Assembly (NCBI GenBank): GCA_900473795.1
Contig: UCMT01000024.1
Span: 124,001 to 188,000 of the forward strand
Reading direction: 5' to 3'
Length of the DNA stretch: 64,000 nt
Source: Hyphomicrobiales bacterium
GTDB lineage: Bacteria; Pseudomonadota; Alphaproteobacteria; Rhizobiales; Rhizobiaceae
Positions within the stretch are counted from its first letter, which is position 1; every line of letters begins with the position of its first letter. Below the pieces are notes generated by a model that saw only the letters and a program-made list of their open reading frames with translations, was not told where the DNA came from and ran no database searches. Positions 10,101 through 18,199 of the stretch are shown piece by piece. A program made the translations under genes and the position numbers.

Positions 10101-11062
10101 GCAACGGAAACCAGCTTGTCCTCCAGCGCATGCAGCGCCGGACTGCTGTTCATCGCGCCGATCTGCGACTTGATTTCGTCGAGCCGGTAGGCGAGCGCCA
10201 CAAGTTCGTCGTCGCGGTTCGAATCGAAGACATTCATCCGGTCTTCGACGCCGGTCCAGCGGTTTTCCATGCGGCGCATGCTGTCTTCGCGGGCAAGGCC
10301 GTCGATCATGGCGCGCAGTTCGTCGAACTCGACCTTGAGGGCGTCGGCCTGCGAGGGCGACGCCTGCCGGCCGAGCTGGTTGATGCTGTCGGAAAGCTTC
10401 TGCAGGTCGCCGCGGATATCCCCCGCCATCGACTGGTCCTGCGCCACATCGGTGGCGATGCCGCGGATTTCGGCGCGCAGCGCACTCATTTCGCGGGAAA
10501 GCCCGTCGGCGATATCCTTCTTCAATTCCTGGCGCAGGCCGACCAGCGCCTGCGCAATCTCCGCCGTGGCCGGATCCGGGCGCTGCGGCTCGCTGCGCGT
10601 CGGCTCCCGGCGCGGGAATTCCTGGCGCGGCGTATCCTGGCGCTGCGATTCCGAACGCCTGGGTTCCGGCCGCAACGGCTCGCGGCGAAACTGCTCGCCG
10701 CGCAGTCCTTCGCTGAATTGCGGCGAAACCGGCACGTCGCGTCCCGACGAGATCTGTGATTGTGCTTCACGGCGTTCGTCATGACCACTCGTTTGCGGTC
10801 CGCGCTGCTGGGGGCGGTCGCGAAGAATGTCGCGCTCGCGGGTTGCCGTCAGCGTGCGCTGGCGCTGCATGATCTCCGCGATCGGGTCGTGACGGGCCGG
10901 CGGAGTATCAGCACGGCTGCGCGGATCACGCGCGGCGGTTCCCATCAAACCTTCGATCCGCGCTTCCAGTCCTTCGATCGTGCGGTTCAGCGCGTCAAGG
11001 GACGACCTGTCGCCATAGGTCTGGGCGCCAGGGCGTGGGGAATTTGATCGCGATCCGTTCAT
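7136..11062 (-). CDS. podJ: PodJ-like polar localisation protein (coiled coil, TM, Sel1 repeats, peptidoglycan-binding domain)
   Basis: A 1308-residue scaffold. Residues 1 to about 640 are cytoplasmic and coiled-coil rich, with a Pro/Arg/Gln-rich segment near 100-165 and repeated LADLSRQIDSL-like heptads. A single membrane span (RRPILMAVGAVLLAIMSYPL) lies near 865-885. The periplasmic part begins with an acidic Ala/Pro/Thr/Glu-rich linker, then Sel1-type repeats from about 1035 to 1220 (FEVGAVYTEGRGVKIDLAEA and similar), and ends with a PG_binding_1 domain near 1240-1308. This order matches PodJ of Caulobacter and its rhizobial homologues, which organise the new or old pole, polarity factors and division. 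ATG at 11062 follows GAGGCGAAG. CtrA-like half-sites lie upstream. It is transcribed away from the beta-oxidation block. Confidence 0.87.
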   Translation of the reverse strand: MNGSRSNSPRPGAQTYGDRSSLDALNRTIEGLEARIEGLMGTAARDPRSRADTPPARHDPIAEIMQRQRTLTATRERDILRDRPQQRGPQTSGHDERREAQSQISSGRDVPVSPQFSEGLRGEQFRREPLRPEPRRSESQRQDTPRQEFPRREPTRSEPQRPDPATAEIAQALVGLRQELKKDIADGLSREMSALRAEIRGIATDVAQDQSMAGDIRGDLQKLSDSINQLGRQASPSQADALKVEFDELRAMIDGLAREDSMRRMENRWTGVEDRMNVFDSNRDDELVALAYRLDEIKSQIGAMNSSPALHALEDKLVSVAQAIELIGRHMQPDDRRLASQFADLDARLDEISRAIVASGRTVAPDSAGVNRVEGRLADLSRQIDSLQRPSDNGVGIRIEALAARVEELANEEAAVRLEERLDQLSLMLERSQKVSDQPDLTGYLADISRKIDALDQGTVNEALAERLDDLARRIDQLDTSSAGYGGEDRFARLEGQLSDIAIRLEETHAAPYDDSEILRSLQDQIANLSSLVSQPRDMASGTVPAEFEGRMSALEDYLATSDEYIIEAARQAAEAVMEAYAKNGAAHTASGGMDMAAISALADDLKVLEDMSRSSEERTARTFDALHETLVHIAEKLERLEERGFEHQEPPRAFGTRGQDSQPQMPKAAQPVFAMEDEPFTEADFGHRYEELKRDMHGLAAEAEPATLSREEVAEAVQVVAEQASVHQDDVKAAAAPVVKTGLLAGLTKRFSGKRSEPARAAERQVVDPTPSIDAAEVIEPDVANQLLEPGSGVPDVKKILERVRAGQAGRNEQPGEADKSDFIAAARRAAQLAAEEAETLNRGKSGAAASPIGGTLSRHRRPILMAVGAVLLAIMSYPLVNTLIGGDRAPIEAPVAAIEQPAASEQADTANLATAPQVSEAGTDSAEPDAVPLDTLQPQTDNTTAGQPAEAEPQMAEPDTATPQTTGPETKLPDAMQAKPETAAAASQMPAASADTATSAATATAKVEASQAETVTPPAGTAIVVAAEVKPEALSEAASKGDPLALFEVGAVYTEGRGVKIDLAEAAKWYQRAADAGVVPAEYRLASLYEKGTGVARDLTKARTLYQQAAEKGNASAMHNLAVMLASSGDAAPDFAGAGKWFAMAADRGIRDSQFNLAILYARGNGVKQDLEESYKWFAIAARDGDSDAGQKRDEVAKALSADQLKSAKAKFEAWKQTPLDAEANSVDVPDAWVGKGVKTASIDMKKALRNIQAILNNNGFDAGKPDGEMGKKTIAAIKAFQKSLGQEPTGEITDALVKELLKRNG

Positions 11063-11367
11063 CGTTCTTCGCCTCTTTCATCGGCCTTGATCGGAATCCC
11101 GGCTTCAGGAGGGCATGTCCCCGCCTTCGGATACTCCGGCACCGAACTCGGACAAGGCTGCAACGACGCGAAGACAGGACTGTTGCAGCTTTGACCATCT
11201 CAGCACGTACTTTCGGCAAACGTAGTAAATAAGCCGTTAACCAGGCTGAAAATTTTTTAACGATTTCGGCGCATGCTGACCCCGGGAGGCTTCCGCACGG
11301 GCGATTTCACACATGCCGATTCCGGCCATCGCCAGGTTCGATTGGCAAAGTTGTCGCCTCCATCAAT
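11063..11367. promoter_or_regulatory. podJ upstream region with CtrA-like half-sites
   Basis: Divergent intergenic region between podJ and the acyl-CoA dehydrogenase. Two TTAAC half-sites, TTAACCAGG at 11237-11245 and TTAACGATT at 11257-11265, resemble the CtrA recognition half-site (TTAACCAT). A GANTC site (GAATC, 11094-11098) is nearer the podJ start. CtrA and GcrA control podJ in Caulobacter and in Sinorhizobium, so cell-cycle control here is a reasonable inference. No gene is evident in the stretch. Confidence 0.45.
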
Positions 11368-11391
11368 TTTGACGTTTACGCAAACGTCAAA
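11368..11391. promoter_or_regulatory. Perfect 24-bp dyad operator before acyl-CoA dehydrogenase gene
   Basis: TTTGACGTTT and AAACGTCAAA mirror perfectly around the four bases ACGC. The dyad is 87 bp before the start codon. Near-identical sites occur at 48658-48681 and 55136-55159, also before lipid-related genes. The core resembles the MerR-family LiuR-type motif described for acyl-CoA and branched-chain amino-acid catabolic genes in proteobacteria; that assignment is from memory of the motif, not from a search. Confidence 0.65.
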
Positions 11392-11477
11392 GTTTTGTAG
11401 CATGCTGAAAATGACATGGTGCGCGCGCCCAGGAGAGGCTTGCCCCGCGACACGGTTACAGGTGAGGAACACGAGAC

Positions 11478-13274
11478 ATGCCCAGCTATAAGGCCCCGGT
11501 AGAAGACACGCTTTTCATTCTCAACGACGTCCTCGGCATCGAGCGCTACAACAACCTGCCCGGCTTTGCCGATGCGACGCCGGACATGATCGAGGCGATT
11601 GTCGGCGAAGCCGCAAAACTCGCCGAGCAAGTGCTGTTTCCCGTCAACCTCTCCGGCGACCAGGAAGGCTGCACGCGCAACGATGATGCGACAGTGACGA
11701 CGCCCAAGGGCTTCAAGCAGGCTTTCGACCTCTACCGCGAGGGCGGCTGGCTTGGCCTTGCCGTACCGGAGGAATTCGGCGGCCAGGGCCTTCCCTACAC
11801 GCTGCACACCGCTGTGGGCGAATATATGTCCTCGGCCAACATGGCGCTGACCATGTATCCAGGCCTGACGCAGGGCGCGATCGCTGCGATCCTCGTTCAC
11901 GGCTCCGACGCGCAGAAGGAGACCTATCTGCCGAAGATGGTGACGGGCGAGTGGACCGGCACGATGAACCTCACCGAACCCCATTGCGGCACCGACCTCG
12001 GCCTGCTGCGCACCAAGGCCGTGCCTCAGGGCGACGGTTCCTACAAGATTTCCGGCCAGAAGATCTTCATCTCCGCCGGCGAACACGACATGGCGGACAA
12101 CATCATCCACCTGGTGCTCGCCCGCATCGAAGGCGCACCGGAAGGCGTGAAGGGCATTTCGCTGTTCATCGTGCCGAAGTTCCACGTCGAGGCTGACGGT
12201 TCCGTCGGCGGCCGCAACACGGTCTCCTGCGGTGCGATCGAGCACAAGATGGGCATTCACGGCAATTCGACCTGCGTCATGAACTATGACGAGGCGACGG
12301 GCTATCTCATCGGCGCGGAGAACAAGGGCCTGAACGCCATGTTCGTGATGATGAACGAGGCCCGCCTCGGTGTCGGCATGCAGGGCCTGTCGATCGCCGA
12401 AGTCGCCTACCAGAATGCCGCCGACTATGCCCGCGACCGCATCCAGGGCCGCGCGCTGTCCGGTGCCAAGGCTCCGGACAAGAAGGCCGATCCGATCATC
12501 GTCCATCCCGACATCCGCCGCGTCCTGATGACCATCAAGGCCTTCAACGAGGCTGGCCGTGCCTTCACGCTCTGGACGGCGCTGAAATCCGACATCGCCC
12601 ATCGCGGCGACAATGAAAAGGATCGCCAGACCGCCGACGACATCCTCGGCCTGATGACGCCGATCCTCAAGGGCGTCTTGACCGACAAGGGCTTCGACCA
12701 TGCCGTCATGGCCCAGCAGGTCTTCGGCGGCCATGGCTATATCGAAGAACACGGCATGAGCCAGTATGTCCGTGATGCCCGCATCGCCATGATCTACGAA
12801 GGCGCCAACGGCATCCAGGCGCTCGATCTCGTCGGCCGCAAGCTGGCGCTGAACGGCGGCCGGGCGATCACCGCACTGTTCAAGGAAATCGGCGACTTCT
12901 GCGAGGAAAACCGTTCCGACGAGAAGCTCGTTACCTACACCAAGGGCCTGAAGAAGGGCTTGAACGACCTGCAGGCGGCGACCATGTGGTTCATGGGCAA
13001 TGCCATGGCCAAGCCCGACAATGCCGGCGCCGGCTCGACCGACTACATGCACCTCTTCGGCCTCGTCGTTCTCGGCTACATGTGGGCGAAGATCGCCAAG
13101 ACCGTCGAGGAGAAACTCGCCGCCGGCGACACGGCCCGCGAAACCTACCTGAAGAACAAGCTCGTCACGGCCAAGTTCTTCATGGAGCGCATCATGCCGG
13201 AAACCGCCCTGCGCAAGGCCCGCATCGAAGCCGGCGCCGATACGGTGATGGCGCTGGATGCAGCGGCGTTCTGA
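11478..13274 (+). CDS. Acyl-CoA dehydrogenase with C-terminal extension (FadE-type)
   Basis: A 598-residue flavoenzyme for the first step of fatty-acid beta-oxidation (acyl-CoA to trans-2-enoyl-CoA). The N-terminal DUF3834-like start [19 protein letters not shown] and the long C-terminal domain mark it as the ~600-residue ACAD subfamily. The ACAD core is clear: [58 protein letters not shown] and the catalytic-glutamate segment [18 protein letters not shown] near residue 440. GTGAGGAAC precedes the ATG. The thiolase and FadJ-type genes follow on the same strand after the toxin-antitoxin insert. The palindrome at 11368-11391 is its likely operator. Confidence 0.93.
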   Translation: MPSYKAPVEDTLFILNDVLGIERYNNLPGFADATPDMIEAIVGEAAKLAEQVLFPVNLSGDQEGCTRNDDATVTTPKGFKQAFDLYREGGWLGLAVPEEFGGQGLPYTLHTAVGEYMSSANMALTMYPGLTQGAIAAILVHGSDAQKETYLPKMVTGEWTGTMNLTEPHCGTDLGLLRTKAVPQGDGSYKISGQKIFISAGEHDMADNIIHLVLARIEGAPEGVKGISLFIVPKFHVEADGSVGGRNTVSCGAIEHKMGIHGNSTCVMNYDEATGYLIGAENKGLNAMFVMMNEARLGVGMQGLSIAEVAYQNAADYARDRIQGRALSGAKAPDKKADPIIVHPDIRRVLMTIKAFNEAGRAFTLWTALKSDIAHRGDNEKDRQTADDILGLMTPILKGVLTDKGFDHAVMAQQVFGGHGYIEEHGMSQYVRDARIAMIYEGANGIQALDLVGRKLALNGGRAITALFKEIGDFCEENRSDEKLVTYTKGLKKGLNDLQAATMWFMGNAMAKPDNAGAGSTDYMHLFGLVVLGYMWAKIAKTVEEKLAAGDTARETYLKNKLVTAKFFMERIMPETALRKARIEAGADTVMALDAAAF

Positions 13275-13357
13275 AGCTTGCCGACGCCCCCTTGCGGGGA
13301 AGGCTAGGGAGGAGCATGCCCGGTCGCGAGTTTTGCTCGTTTCGTTGGACAAACCCG

Positions 13358-13387
13358 GAGAAAGTTATACATTGATATAACTTTCTC
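13358..13387. promoter_or_regulatory. Perfect inverted repeat over the mazE-like promoter
   Basis: GAGAAAGTTATA (13358-13369) and TATAACTTTCTC (13376-13387) are exact reverse complements around CATTGA. The AT-rich arms include a possible -10 (TATACA, with TTGGAC upstream as -35). The right arm ends 12 bases before the likely antitoxin start at 13400. AbrB-fold antitoxins repress through such dyads, so autoregulation is inferred. Confidence 0.75.
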
Positions 13388-13399
13388 ATGGAGACGAAA

Positions 13400-13657
13400 A
13401 TGGCGGTATCGACATTACGCAACGTCGGCGGCTCGGTGATGATGGCCATCCCGAAACCGTTGCTCGAAACGCTCGGCCTTTCAGCAAACGCCAAGCTCGA
13501 TGTGACCGTCGAGGACGGCAAGCTGGTGGCCGTGCCGAAGGCCCGTCCAAAGTACACGCTGGAAGAATTGCTCGCTCAATGCGATCCGGATGCACCGTTG
13601 ACGCCTGAAGACCGCGAGTGGATGGATACCCCGCCGGTCGGCCGGGAAATCATCTGA
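13400..13657 (+). CDS. MazE/ChpS-type AbrB-fold antitoxin
   Basis: An 85-residue antitoxin. The N-terminus MAVSTLRNVGGSVMMAIPKP is the swapped-hairpin AbrB DNA-binding fold; the middle LDVTVEDGKLVAVPKARPKY and acidic tail LLAQCDPDAPLTPEDREWM follow the MazE/ChpS plan. I chose the ATG at 13400 because GGAG lies six bases before it; an ATG four codons upstream (13388) abuts the operator and has no ribosome-binding site. The stop overlaps the toxin start by one base (TGATG). Confidence 0.9.
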   Translation: MAVSTLRNVGGSVMMAIPKPLLETLGLSANAKLDVTVEDGKLVAVPKARPKYTLEELLAQCDPDAPLTPEDREWMDTPPVGREII

Positions 13658-13986
13658 TGGAGCGTGGCGAGATCTGGCATGTCGATCTGGAGCCAACGAA
13701 GGGACGTGAGCAAGCCAAGGCACGCTATGTGCTCGTGCTGACGCCGCGGGCCTTCAACCAGCTTGGCACGCCGGTCGTTGCGCCAATCACCAGCGGTAGC
13801 GAATTCGTGCGGATGCAGGGGTTTGCGGTGTCGCTGTCGGGCGCCGGCACCCAGGCCAACGGCGTCGTTCTTTGCAATCAGGTTCGCGCCATCGACCTGA
13901 AGGCGCGAAATGCGAAATTTTCGGAAACCGTGCCCGATTTCATCACGGATGAGGTTCTGGCCCGGGTTTCGGCATTGTTCGAATAG
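13657..13986 (+). CDS. MazF/ChpB/PemK-type endoribonuclease toxin
   Basis: A 109-residue toxin predicted to cut mRNA. It begins MERGEIWHVDLEPTKGREQ, the standard PemK/MazF opening with the RG...W and P..G..Q positions; RYVLVLTPRAFN, PVVAPITSG and VVLCNQVRAIDLKAR complete the fold. Length and order match ChpB/PemK. It is coupled to the antitoxin through TGATG. The pair sits between two beta-oxidation genes, 51 bp before the thiolase start, so read-through between modules is possible. Confidence 0.92.
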   Translation: MERGEIWHVDLEPTKGREQAKARYVLVLTPRAFNQLGTPVVAPITSGSEFVRMQGFAVSLSGAGTQANGVVLCNQVRAIDLKARNAKFSETVPDFITDEVLARVSALFE

Positions 13987-14037
13987 ATTCATGAATGGAG
14001 GGGCGCTCGCGAGCGCGTCCTATAGGGAGATGAAATC

Positions 14038-15246
14038 ATGACCGAAGTCTTCGTTTACGACCACGTGCGCACGCCGCGCGGACGGGGCAAGAAGGATGGG
14101 GCACTGCACGAGGTGCCGACGCCTCGGCTGGCGGCCAAGGTGCTGCAGGCGATCCGCGATCGCAACGGGCTCGACACCTCCACCGTCGACGACATCATCA
14201 TGGGCTGCGTCGATCCGGTGTTCGAAGCCGGCGCCGTGATCCCCAAGGCTGCCGCCTTCGAGGCCGGCTATTCCAACAAGGCCCCCGGCATGCAGATCTC
14301 GCGCTTCTGTGCCTCGGGGCTCGACGCCATCAATTTCGCGGCCGGCAAGATCGCTCAAGGGGCCGACGACATCGTCATTGCCGGTGGCGTGGAAAGCATG
14401 TCGCGCGTCGGCATGGGCATGTCCGGCGGTGCCTGGTACATGGACCCCTCCGTCAACTTCCCCGGGCATTTCATCCCGCAGGGCGTCTCGGCCGACCTGA
14501 TCGCCACCAAATACGGCTTCTCCCGCGATGACGTCGACGCCTATGCCGTCGAGAGCCAGAAGCGTGCCGGCCATTCCTGGGACAACGGCTATTTCGACAA
14601 GTCGGTCATCCCGGTGAAGGACCAGAACGGCATCACCATCCTCGCCAGGGACGAGCACATGCGTCCGACGACGACGATGCAGAACCTCGCGAGCCTCAAC
14701 CCGTCCTTCCAGATGCCCGCCGAGATGGGCGGCTTCGAGGCCGTCGCCATCCAGGCGCATCCGGAAATCGAGAAGATCACTTACGTCCACCACGCCGGCA
14801 ATTCGTCCGGCATCGTCGACGGCTCGGCGGCTGTCCTCATCGGCTCCAAGGCCGGCGGCGAATCCATGGGTCTCAAACCGCGTGCCCGCATCAAGGCCTT
14901 TGCCAATATCGGCTCCGATCCGGCGCTGATGCTGACCGGCCCGGTCGACGTCACCGAAAAGCTGTTGAAGCGCTCCGGCATGTCGCTGTCCGACATCGAC
15001 CTGTTCGAGCTCAACGAGGCCTTCGCCGCCGTCGTCTTGCGCTACATGCAGGCCTTCGACATTCCGCATGACAAGATCAACGTCAATGGCGGCGCCATCG
15101 CGCTCGGCCATCCGCTCGGCGCCACCGGCGCGATGATCTTCGGCACCGTGCTCGACGAACTGGAGCGCCGCGGTCTGCAGACTGCGCTCGTCACGCTCTG
15201 CATCGGCGCCGGCATGGGCACCGCGACGATCATCGAACGGGTCTAG
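14038..15246 (+). CDS. Acetyl-CoA C-acyltransferase (thiolase, FadA-type)
   Basis: A 402-residue thiolase for the last step of beta-oxidation. The acylated cysteine is in [18 protein letters not shown] (Cys near 91); the active-site histidine is in [14 protein letters not shown] (near 358) and the second cysteine in [13 protein letters not shown] (near 388). The start [20 protein letters not shown] is typical of the FadA-like group paired with FadJ-type enzymes. GGGAGATGAAATC precedes the ATG. A small membrane-protein gene and the FadJ-type gene follow within about 260 bp. Confidence 0.93.
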   Translation: MTEVFVYDHVRTPRGRGKKDGALHEVPTPRLAAKVLQAIRDRNGLDTSTVDDIIMGCVDPVFEAGAVIPKAAAFEAGYSNKAPGMQISRFCASGLDAINFAAGKIAQGADDIVIAGGVESMSRVGMGMSGGAWYMDPSVNFPGHFIPQGVSADLIATKYGFSRDDVDAYAVESQKRAGHSWDNGYFDKSVIPVKDQNGITILARDEHMRPTTTMQNLASLNPSFQMPAEMGGFEAVAIQAHPEIEKITYVHHAGNSSGIVDGSAAVLIGSKAGGESMGLKPRARIKAFANIGSDPALMLTGPVDVTEKLLKRSGMSLSDIDLFELNEAFAAVVLRYMQAFDIPHDKINVNGGAIALGHPLGATGAMIFGTVLDELERRGLQTALVTLCIGAGMGTATIIERV

Positions 15247-15257
15247 GAACAAAAGAC

Positions 15258-15473
15258 ATGCCGAGGCGCGAGGTCTACGAGGAGCTGAACCACGAAATCG
15301 AGGAGGAGTTCGCCCATCATAACCTGGAGAGGGACATGAAGGCGGACTACGAGGCTTCCACCCGGATCGGGACGGACGAACATGTCCGCCGTTTGCGCGC
15401 GCAAAACCGCGTTCTGTTGGTGGTCCTCATTCTCGTTGTCGGCGGGTTTTGCTTGGCGCTTGGCATCTTTTGA
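15258..15473 (+). CDS. Small single-span membrane protein in beta-oxidation operon
   Basis: A 71-residue protein of unknown function. The first two thirds are very charged ([17 protein letters not shown]...), then RRLRAQNR leads into a hydrophobic span, [20 protein letters not shown], that runs to the C-terminus: a tail-anchored plan with a cytoplasmic N-terminus. AGGAAC lies eight bases upstream. It starts 11 bp after the thiolase stop and ends 34 bp before the FadJ-type start, so it is in the operon. I do not recognise a family. Confidence 0.7.
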   Translation: MPRREVYEELNHEIEEEFAHHNLERDMKADYEASTRIGTDEHVRRLRAQNRVLLVVLILVVGGFCLALGIF

Positions 15474-15507
15474 CTATGAACGAATTTCAGGGAAGAGGAA
15501 TCCCATC

Positions 15508-17724
15508 ATGAGCAGCTACACCAATTTCACCATCGAGACCGACGCCGACGGCATTGCGCTGGTCACCTGGAACATGCCCGACAAGTCGATGAACGTGTTC
15601 ACGGCCGAGGTCATGAAGGAGCTCGACGCCATCGTCGATCAGACCGTTGCCGACGAAGCCGTCAAGGGCGTCGTCTTCACCTCCGGCAAGTCCACCTTCT
15701 CCGGCGGTGCCGACCTGTCGATGATCAAGGGCATGTTCACCTTCCAGCAGGAACAGAAGAAACTCGATCCGGACAACGCAGCGCAAAAACTGTTCGACCT
15801 GACCGGCCAGATGACCGGCCTGTTCCGCAAGCTGGAAACGTCAGGCAAGCCCTGGGTCTCGGCCATCAACGGCACCTGCATGGGCGGCGCCTTTGAGCTG
15901 TCGCTCGCCTGCCACGGCCGCGTCGCCGCCAATTCGAAATCGGTCAAGATCGCCCTGCCCGAGGTCAAGGTCGGCATCTTCCCCGGCGCCGGCGGCACGC
16001 AGCGCGTTCCGCGCCTCACCAACGCGCAGGACGCGTTGCAGATGATGACCACCGGCTCCTCGCTCACGCCGCAGCGCGCCAAGGCCATGGGCCTGATCCA
16101 CGAGATCGCCGAGCCGGCCGGACTGATCAACGCGGCGAAGGCGATGATCAAGAACGGCCTGAAGCCCGTCCAGCCCTGGGACGAGAAGGGCTACAAGGTT
16201 CCCGGCGGCGGCATCTGGACGCCGGCCGCAGCCCAGCTCTGGCCGGCCGCCTCGGCGATCCTGCGCCGCGAAACCGCCGGCAACTATCCGGGCGGCCTTG
16301 CGATCCTCAAATGCGTCTATGAGGGCCTGCAGGTTCCCTTCGATACCGGCCTGAAGATCGAGCAGCGCTATTTCACCGAGATCCTGCAGACCACCGAAGC
16401 CTTCTCGATGATCCGCTCGCTGTTCATCTCGATGCAGGAGCTCGGCAAGGGCGCCCGCCGCCCGGCCGGCATTGCGAAATCCGAGCTGAAGCAGATCGGC
16501 GTCGTCGGCGCCGGCTTCATGGGCGCCTCGATCGCCTATGTCGCCGCCGCCGCCGGCATCGAGGTCACCCTGATCGACCGCGACATGGAAGCGGCAACTA
16601 AGGGCAAGGCCCATTCGGAAGGCCTGGTCAAGGATTCCATCGGTAAGGGACGACTGACGCAGGACGAGGCAACCGCGCTTCTCGCCCGCATCACCCCGTC
16701 GGCCGACTACAACGACCTGAAGGACGTCAAGCTCGTCGTCGAGGCGGTGTTCGAGGATCGCCAGGTGAAGAAGGACGTGATCGAGAAGGTCGAGGCAGTG
16801 CTTGCCGAAGATGCCATCTTCGCTTCCAACACCTCCACCCTGCCGATCACCGGCCTGGCCAGGAACTCGAAGCGCCCGGCCCAGTTCATCGGCATCCACT
16901 TCTTCTCGCCGGTCGAGAAGATGATGCTGACGGAAGTGATCCTCGGCAAGGAAACCGGCGACAAGGCGCTGGCCACAGCACTCGATTTCGTCGCCGCGAT
17001 CAAGAAGACGCCGATCGTCGTCAACGACACGCGCGGCTTCTATGTCAACCGCTGCGTCTTCCGCTATATCCACGAAGCCTATGACATGCTGATCGAAGGC
17101 GTGCCGGCGGCGATGATCGAGAACGTCGCCAAGATGGCCGGCATGCCGGTCGGCCCGCTGTCGCTCAACGACGAGGTGGCGATCGACCTTTCCCAGAAGA
17201 TCCTCAAGGCCACCGTCGCCGACCTCGGCGAAAAAGCCGTCGATCCGCAGCACATGACGCTGATCAACAAGCTGGTCGACGACCTCGACCGCCGCGGCCG
17301 CAAGAACGGCAAAGGCTTCTACGACTATCCGCCGAAACCCGCCAAGAAGTCGCTCTGGCCTGGCCTCAAGGACCTCTACCCGCAGAAGCCGGCCGACAGC
17401 TTCGACGTCGAGACGATCAAGCAGCGCTTCCTCGTCACCATCGCCCTCGAAGCCGCCCGCACCATGGAAGAGGGCATCGTCACCGACCCGCGCGAAGCCG
17501 ACGTCGGCTCCATCTTAGGCTTCGGCTTCGCCCCCTACACCGGCGGCACGCTGAGCTACATCGACGGCATGGGCGTCAAGGCCTTCGTGGCTTTGTGCGA
17601 GAAGCTGGCGGCGTCTTATGGGGAGCATTTCCAGCCGACGCCGCTGCTCAAGGACATGGCGGCCAAGGGCGAGACCTTTTACGGGCGGTTTGATCCGTAT
17701 GGAGCGGCGGCCAAGGCTGCGTGA
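15508..17724 (+). CDS. Multifunctional enoyl-CoA hydratase/3-hydroxyacyl-CoA dehydrogenase (FadJ-type)
   Basis: A 738-residue fusion catalysing the two middle steps of beta-oxidation. Residues 1 to about 190 are a crotonase domain (oxyanion-hole segments SGGADLSMIKGM and NGTCMGGAFELSLACHGR). The NAD-binding Rossmann motif GVVGAGFMGASIAY starts near 331, followed by two 3HCDH C-terminal domains (IGIHFFSPVEKMMLTEVI, NGKGFYDYP). The true start is the ATG at 15508 with GAGGAATCCC upstream; the frame is open further 5' into the preceding small gene but that part is not conserved. A strong terminator follows. Confidence 0.95.
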   Translation: MSSYTNFTIETDADGIALVTWNMPDKSMNVFTAEVMKELDAIVDQTVADEAVKGVVFTSGKSTFSGGADLSMIKGMFTFQQEQKKLDPDNAAQKLFDLTGQMTGLFRKLETSGKPWVSAINGTCMGGAFELSLACHGRVAANSKSVKIALPEVKVGIFPGAGGTQRVPRLTNAQDALQMMTTGSSLTPQRAKAMGLIHEIAEPAGLINAAKAMIKNGLKPVQPWDEKGYKVPGGGIWTPAAAQLWPAASAILRRETAGNYPGGLAILKCVYEGLQVPFDTGLKIEQRYFTEILQTTEAFSMIRSLFISMQELGKGARRPAGIAKSELKQIGVVGAGFMGASIAYVAAAAGIEVTLIDRDMEAATKGKAHSEGLVKDSIGKGRLTQDEATALLARITPSADYNDLKDVKLVVEAVFEDRQVKKDVIEKVEAVLAEDAIFASNTSTLPITGLARNSKRPAQFIGIHFFSPVEKMMLTEVILGKETGDKALATALDFVAAIKKTPIVVNDTRGFYVNRCVFRYIHEAYDMLIEGVPAAMIENVAKMAGMPVGPLSLNDEVAIDLSQKILKATVADLGEKAVDPQHMTLINKLVDDLDRRGRKNGKGFYDYPPKPAKKSLWPGLKDLYPQKPADSFDVETIKQRFLVTIALEAARTMEEGIVTDPREADVGSILGFGFAPYTGGTLSYIDGMGVKAFVALCEKLAASYGEHFQPTPLLKDMAAKGETFYGRFDPYGAAAKAA

Positions 17725-17751
17725 CGAATTGCAAACGATATGAGCGATCAG

Positions 17752-17778
17752 ACAGGCCCTTCGGGGCCTGTTTTTTTG
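17752..17778 (+). terminator. Rho-independent terminator of the beta-oxidation operon
   Basis: CAGGCCC (17753-17759), loop TTCG, GGGCCTG (17764-17770), then an unbroken run of seven T. It lies 28 bp after the FadJ-type stop codon. Confidence 0.93.
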
Positions 17779-17910
17779 TGAGGTTCCGTTCGGCGGCCAA
17801 ATGCGGCCGTAGAACAAGGAATGAGAAGGCGACGCGTTATGACGCACGACAGCGGTTCCCCGCCCACGCCGCATACTCGGAACTTTCGGAACGCGGCACC
17901 CCCTCTCTCC

Positions 17911-18052
17911 TCCGTCATTCCTGTGCCTGTCACAGGAATCCAGCCACGCGATGTCCATCGCGTGGAAGACTCGCTTTGACTGGCGTGAGAAGTCCCCTCG
18001 CCGCGCAGACGCTCGGCGGCTGGATCCCTGTGACAAGCACAGGGATGACGGA
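17911..18052. repeat. Fold-back intergenic repeat with 35-bp arms
   Basis: The 35-bp arms at 17911-17945 and 18018-18052 are reverse complements with three mismatches. Each arm itself contains a smaller dyad (CCTGTG...CACAGG). The 72-bp centre is GC-rich. Short frames inside it give peptides such as RGWIPVTGTGMTE that are often mis-annotated as proteins in rhizobial genomes, which suggests a dispersed repeat family; copy number cannot be judged from one window. It occupies most of the 475 bp between the terminator and the YdeI-family gene, where no gene is supported. Confidence 0.8.
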
Positions 18053-18199
18053 ATGTGGGAGACAGCCTTCGCCAACCAATAGGCTCCGAGATACAGCTTC
18101 CCGTTCGGCGGCGTCGCGGAACCAGTTGCCAATCCTCTGGCAAGGCAATCGGTAAGATATACAATCAACACGACCGCCACGCCCCAACCTGGACCACCC

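Noticed and set aside
7484-10759. Very long plus-strand open frame (over 1,000 codons) opposite podJ
   Set aside because: It is antisense to podJ; the sequence is Arg/Gly/Leu-biased as expected from GC-rich reverse complements, has no family motif and no start signal. PodJ domains on the other strand are clear.
13288-13310. CCCCCTTGCGGGG hairpin after the acyl-CoA dehydrogenase as terminator
   Set aside because: No T-run follows and the stem is short; the block is likely read through or ended by other means.
11376-13352. Minus-strand frame opposite the acyl-CoA dehydrogenase
   Set aside because: Complement of a fully conserved ACAD; no ribosome-binding site and no family-like sequence.
17748-18164. 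Minus-strand frame over the fold-back repeat
   Set aside because: It is made of the repeat arms themselves (IPVTGTGMTE-type peptides), which are often mis-called as proteins.
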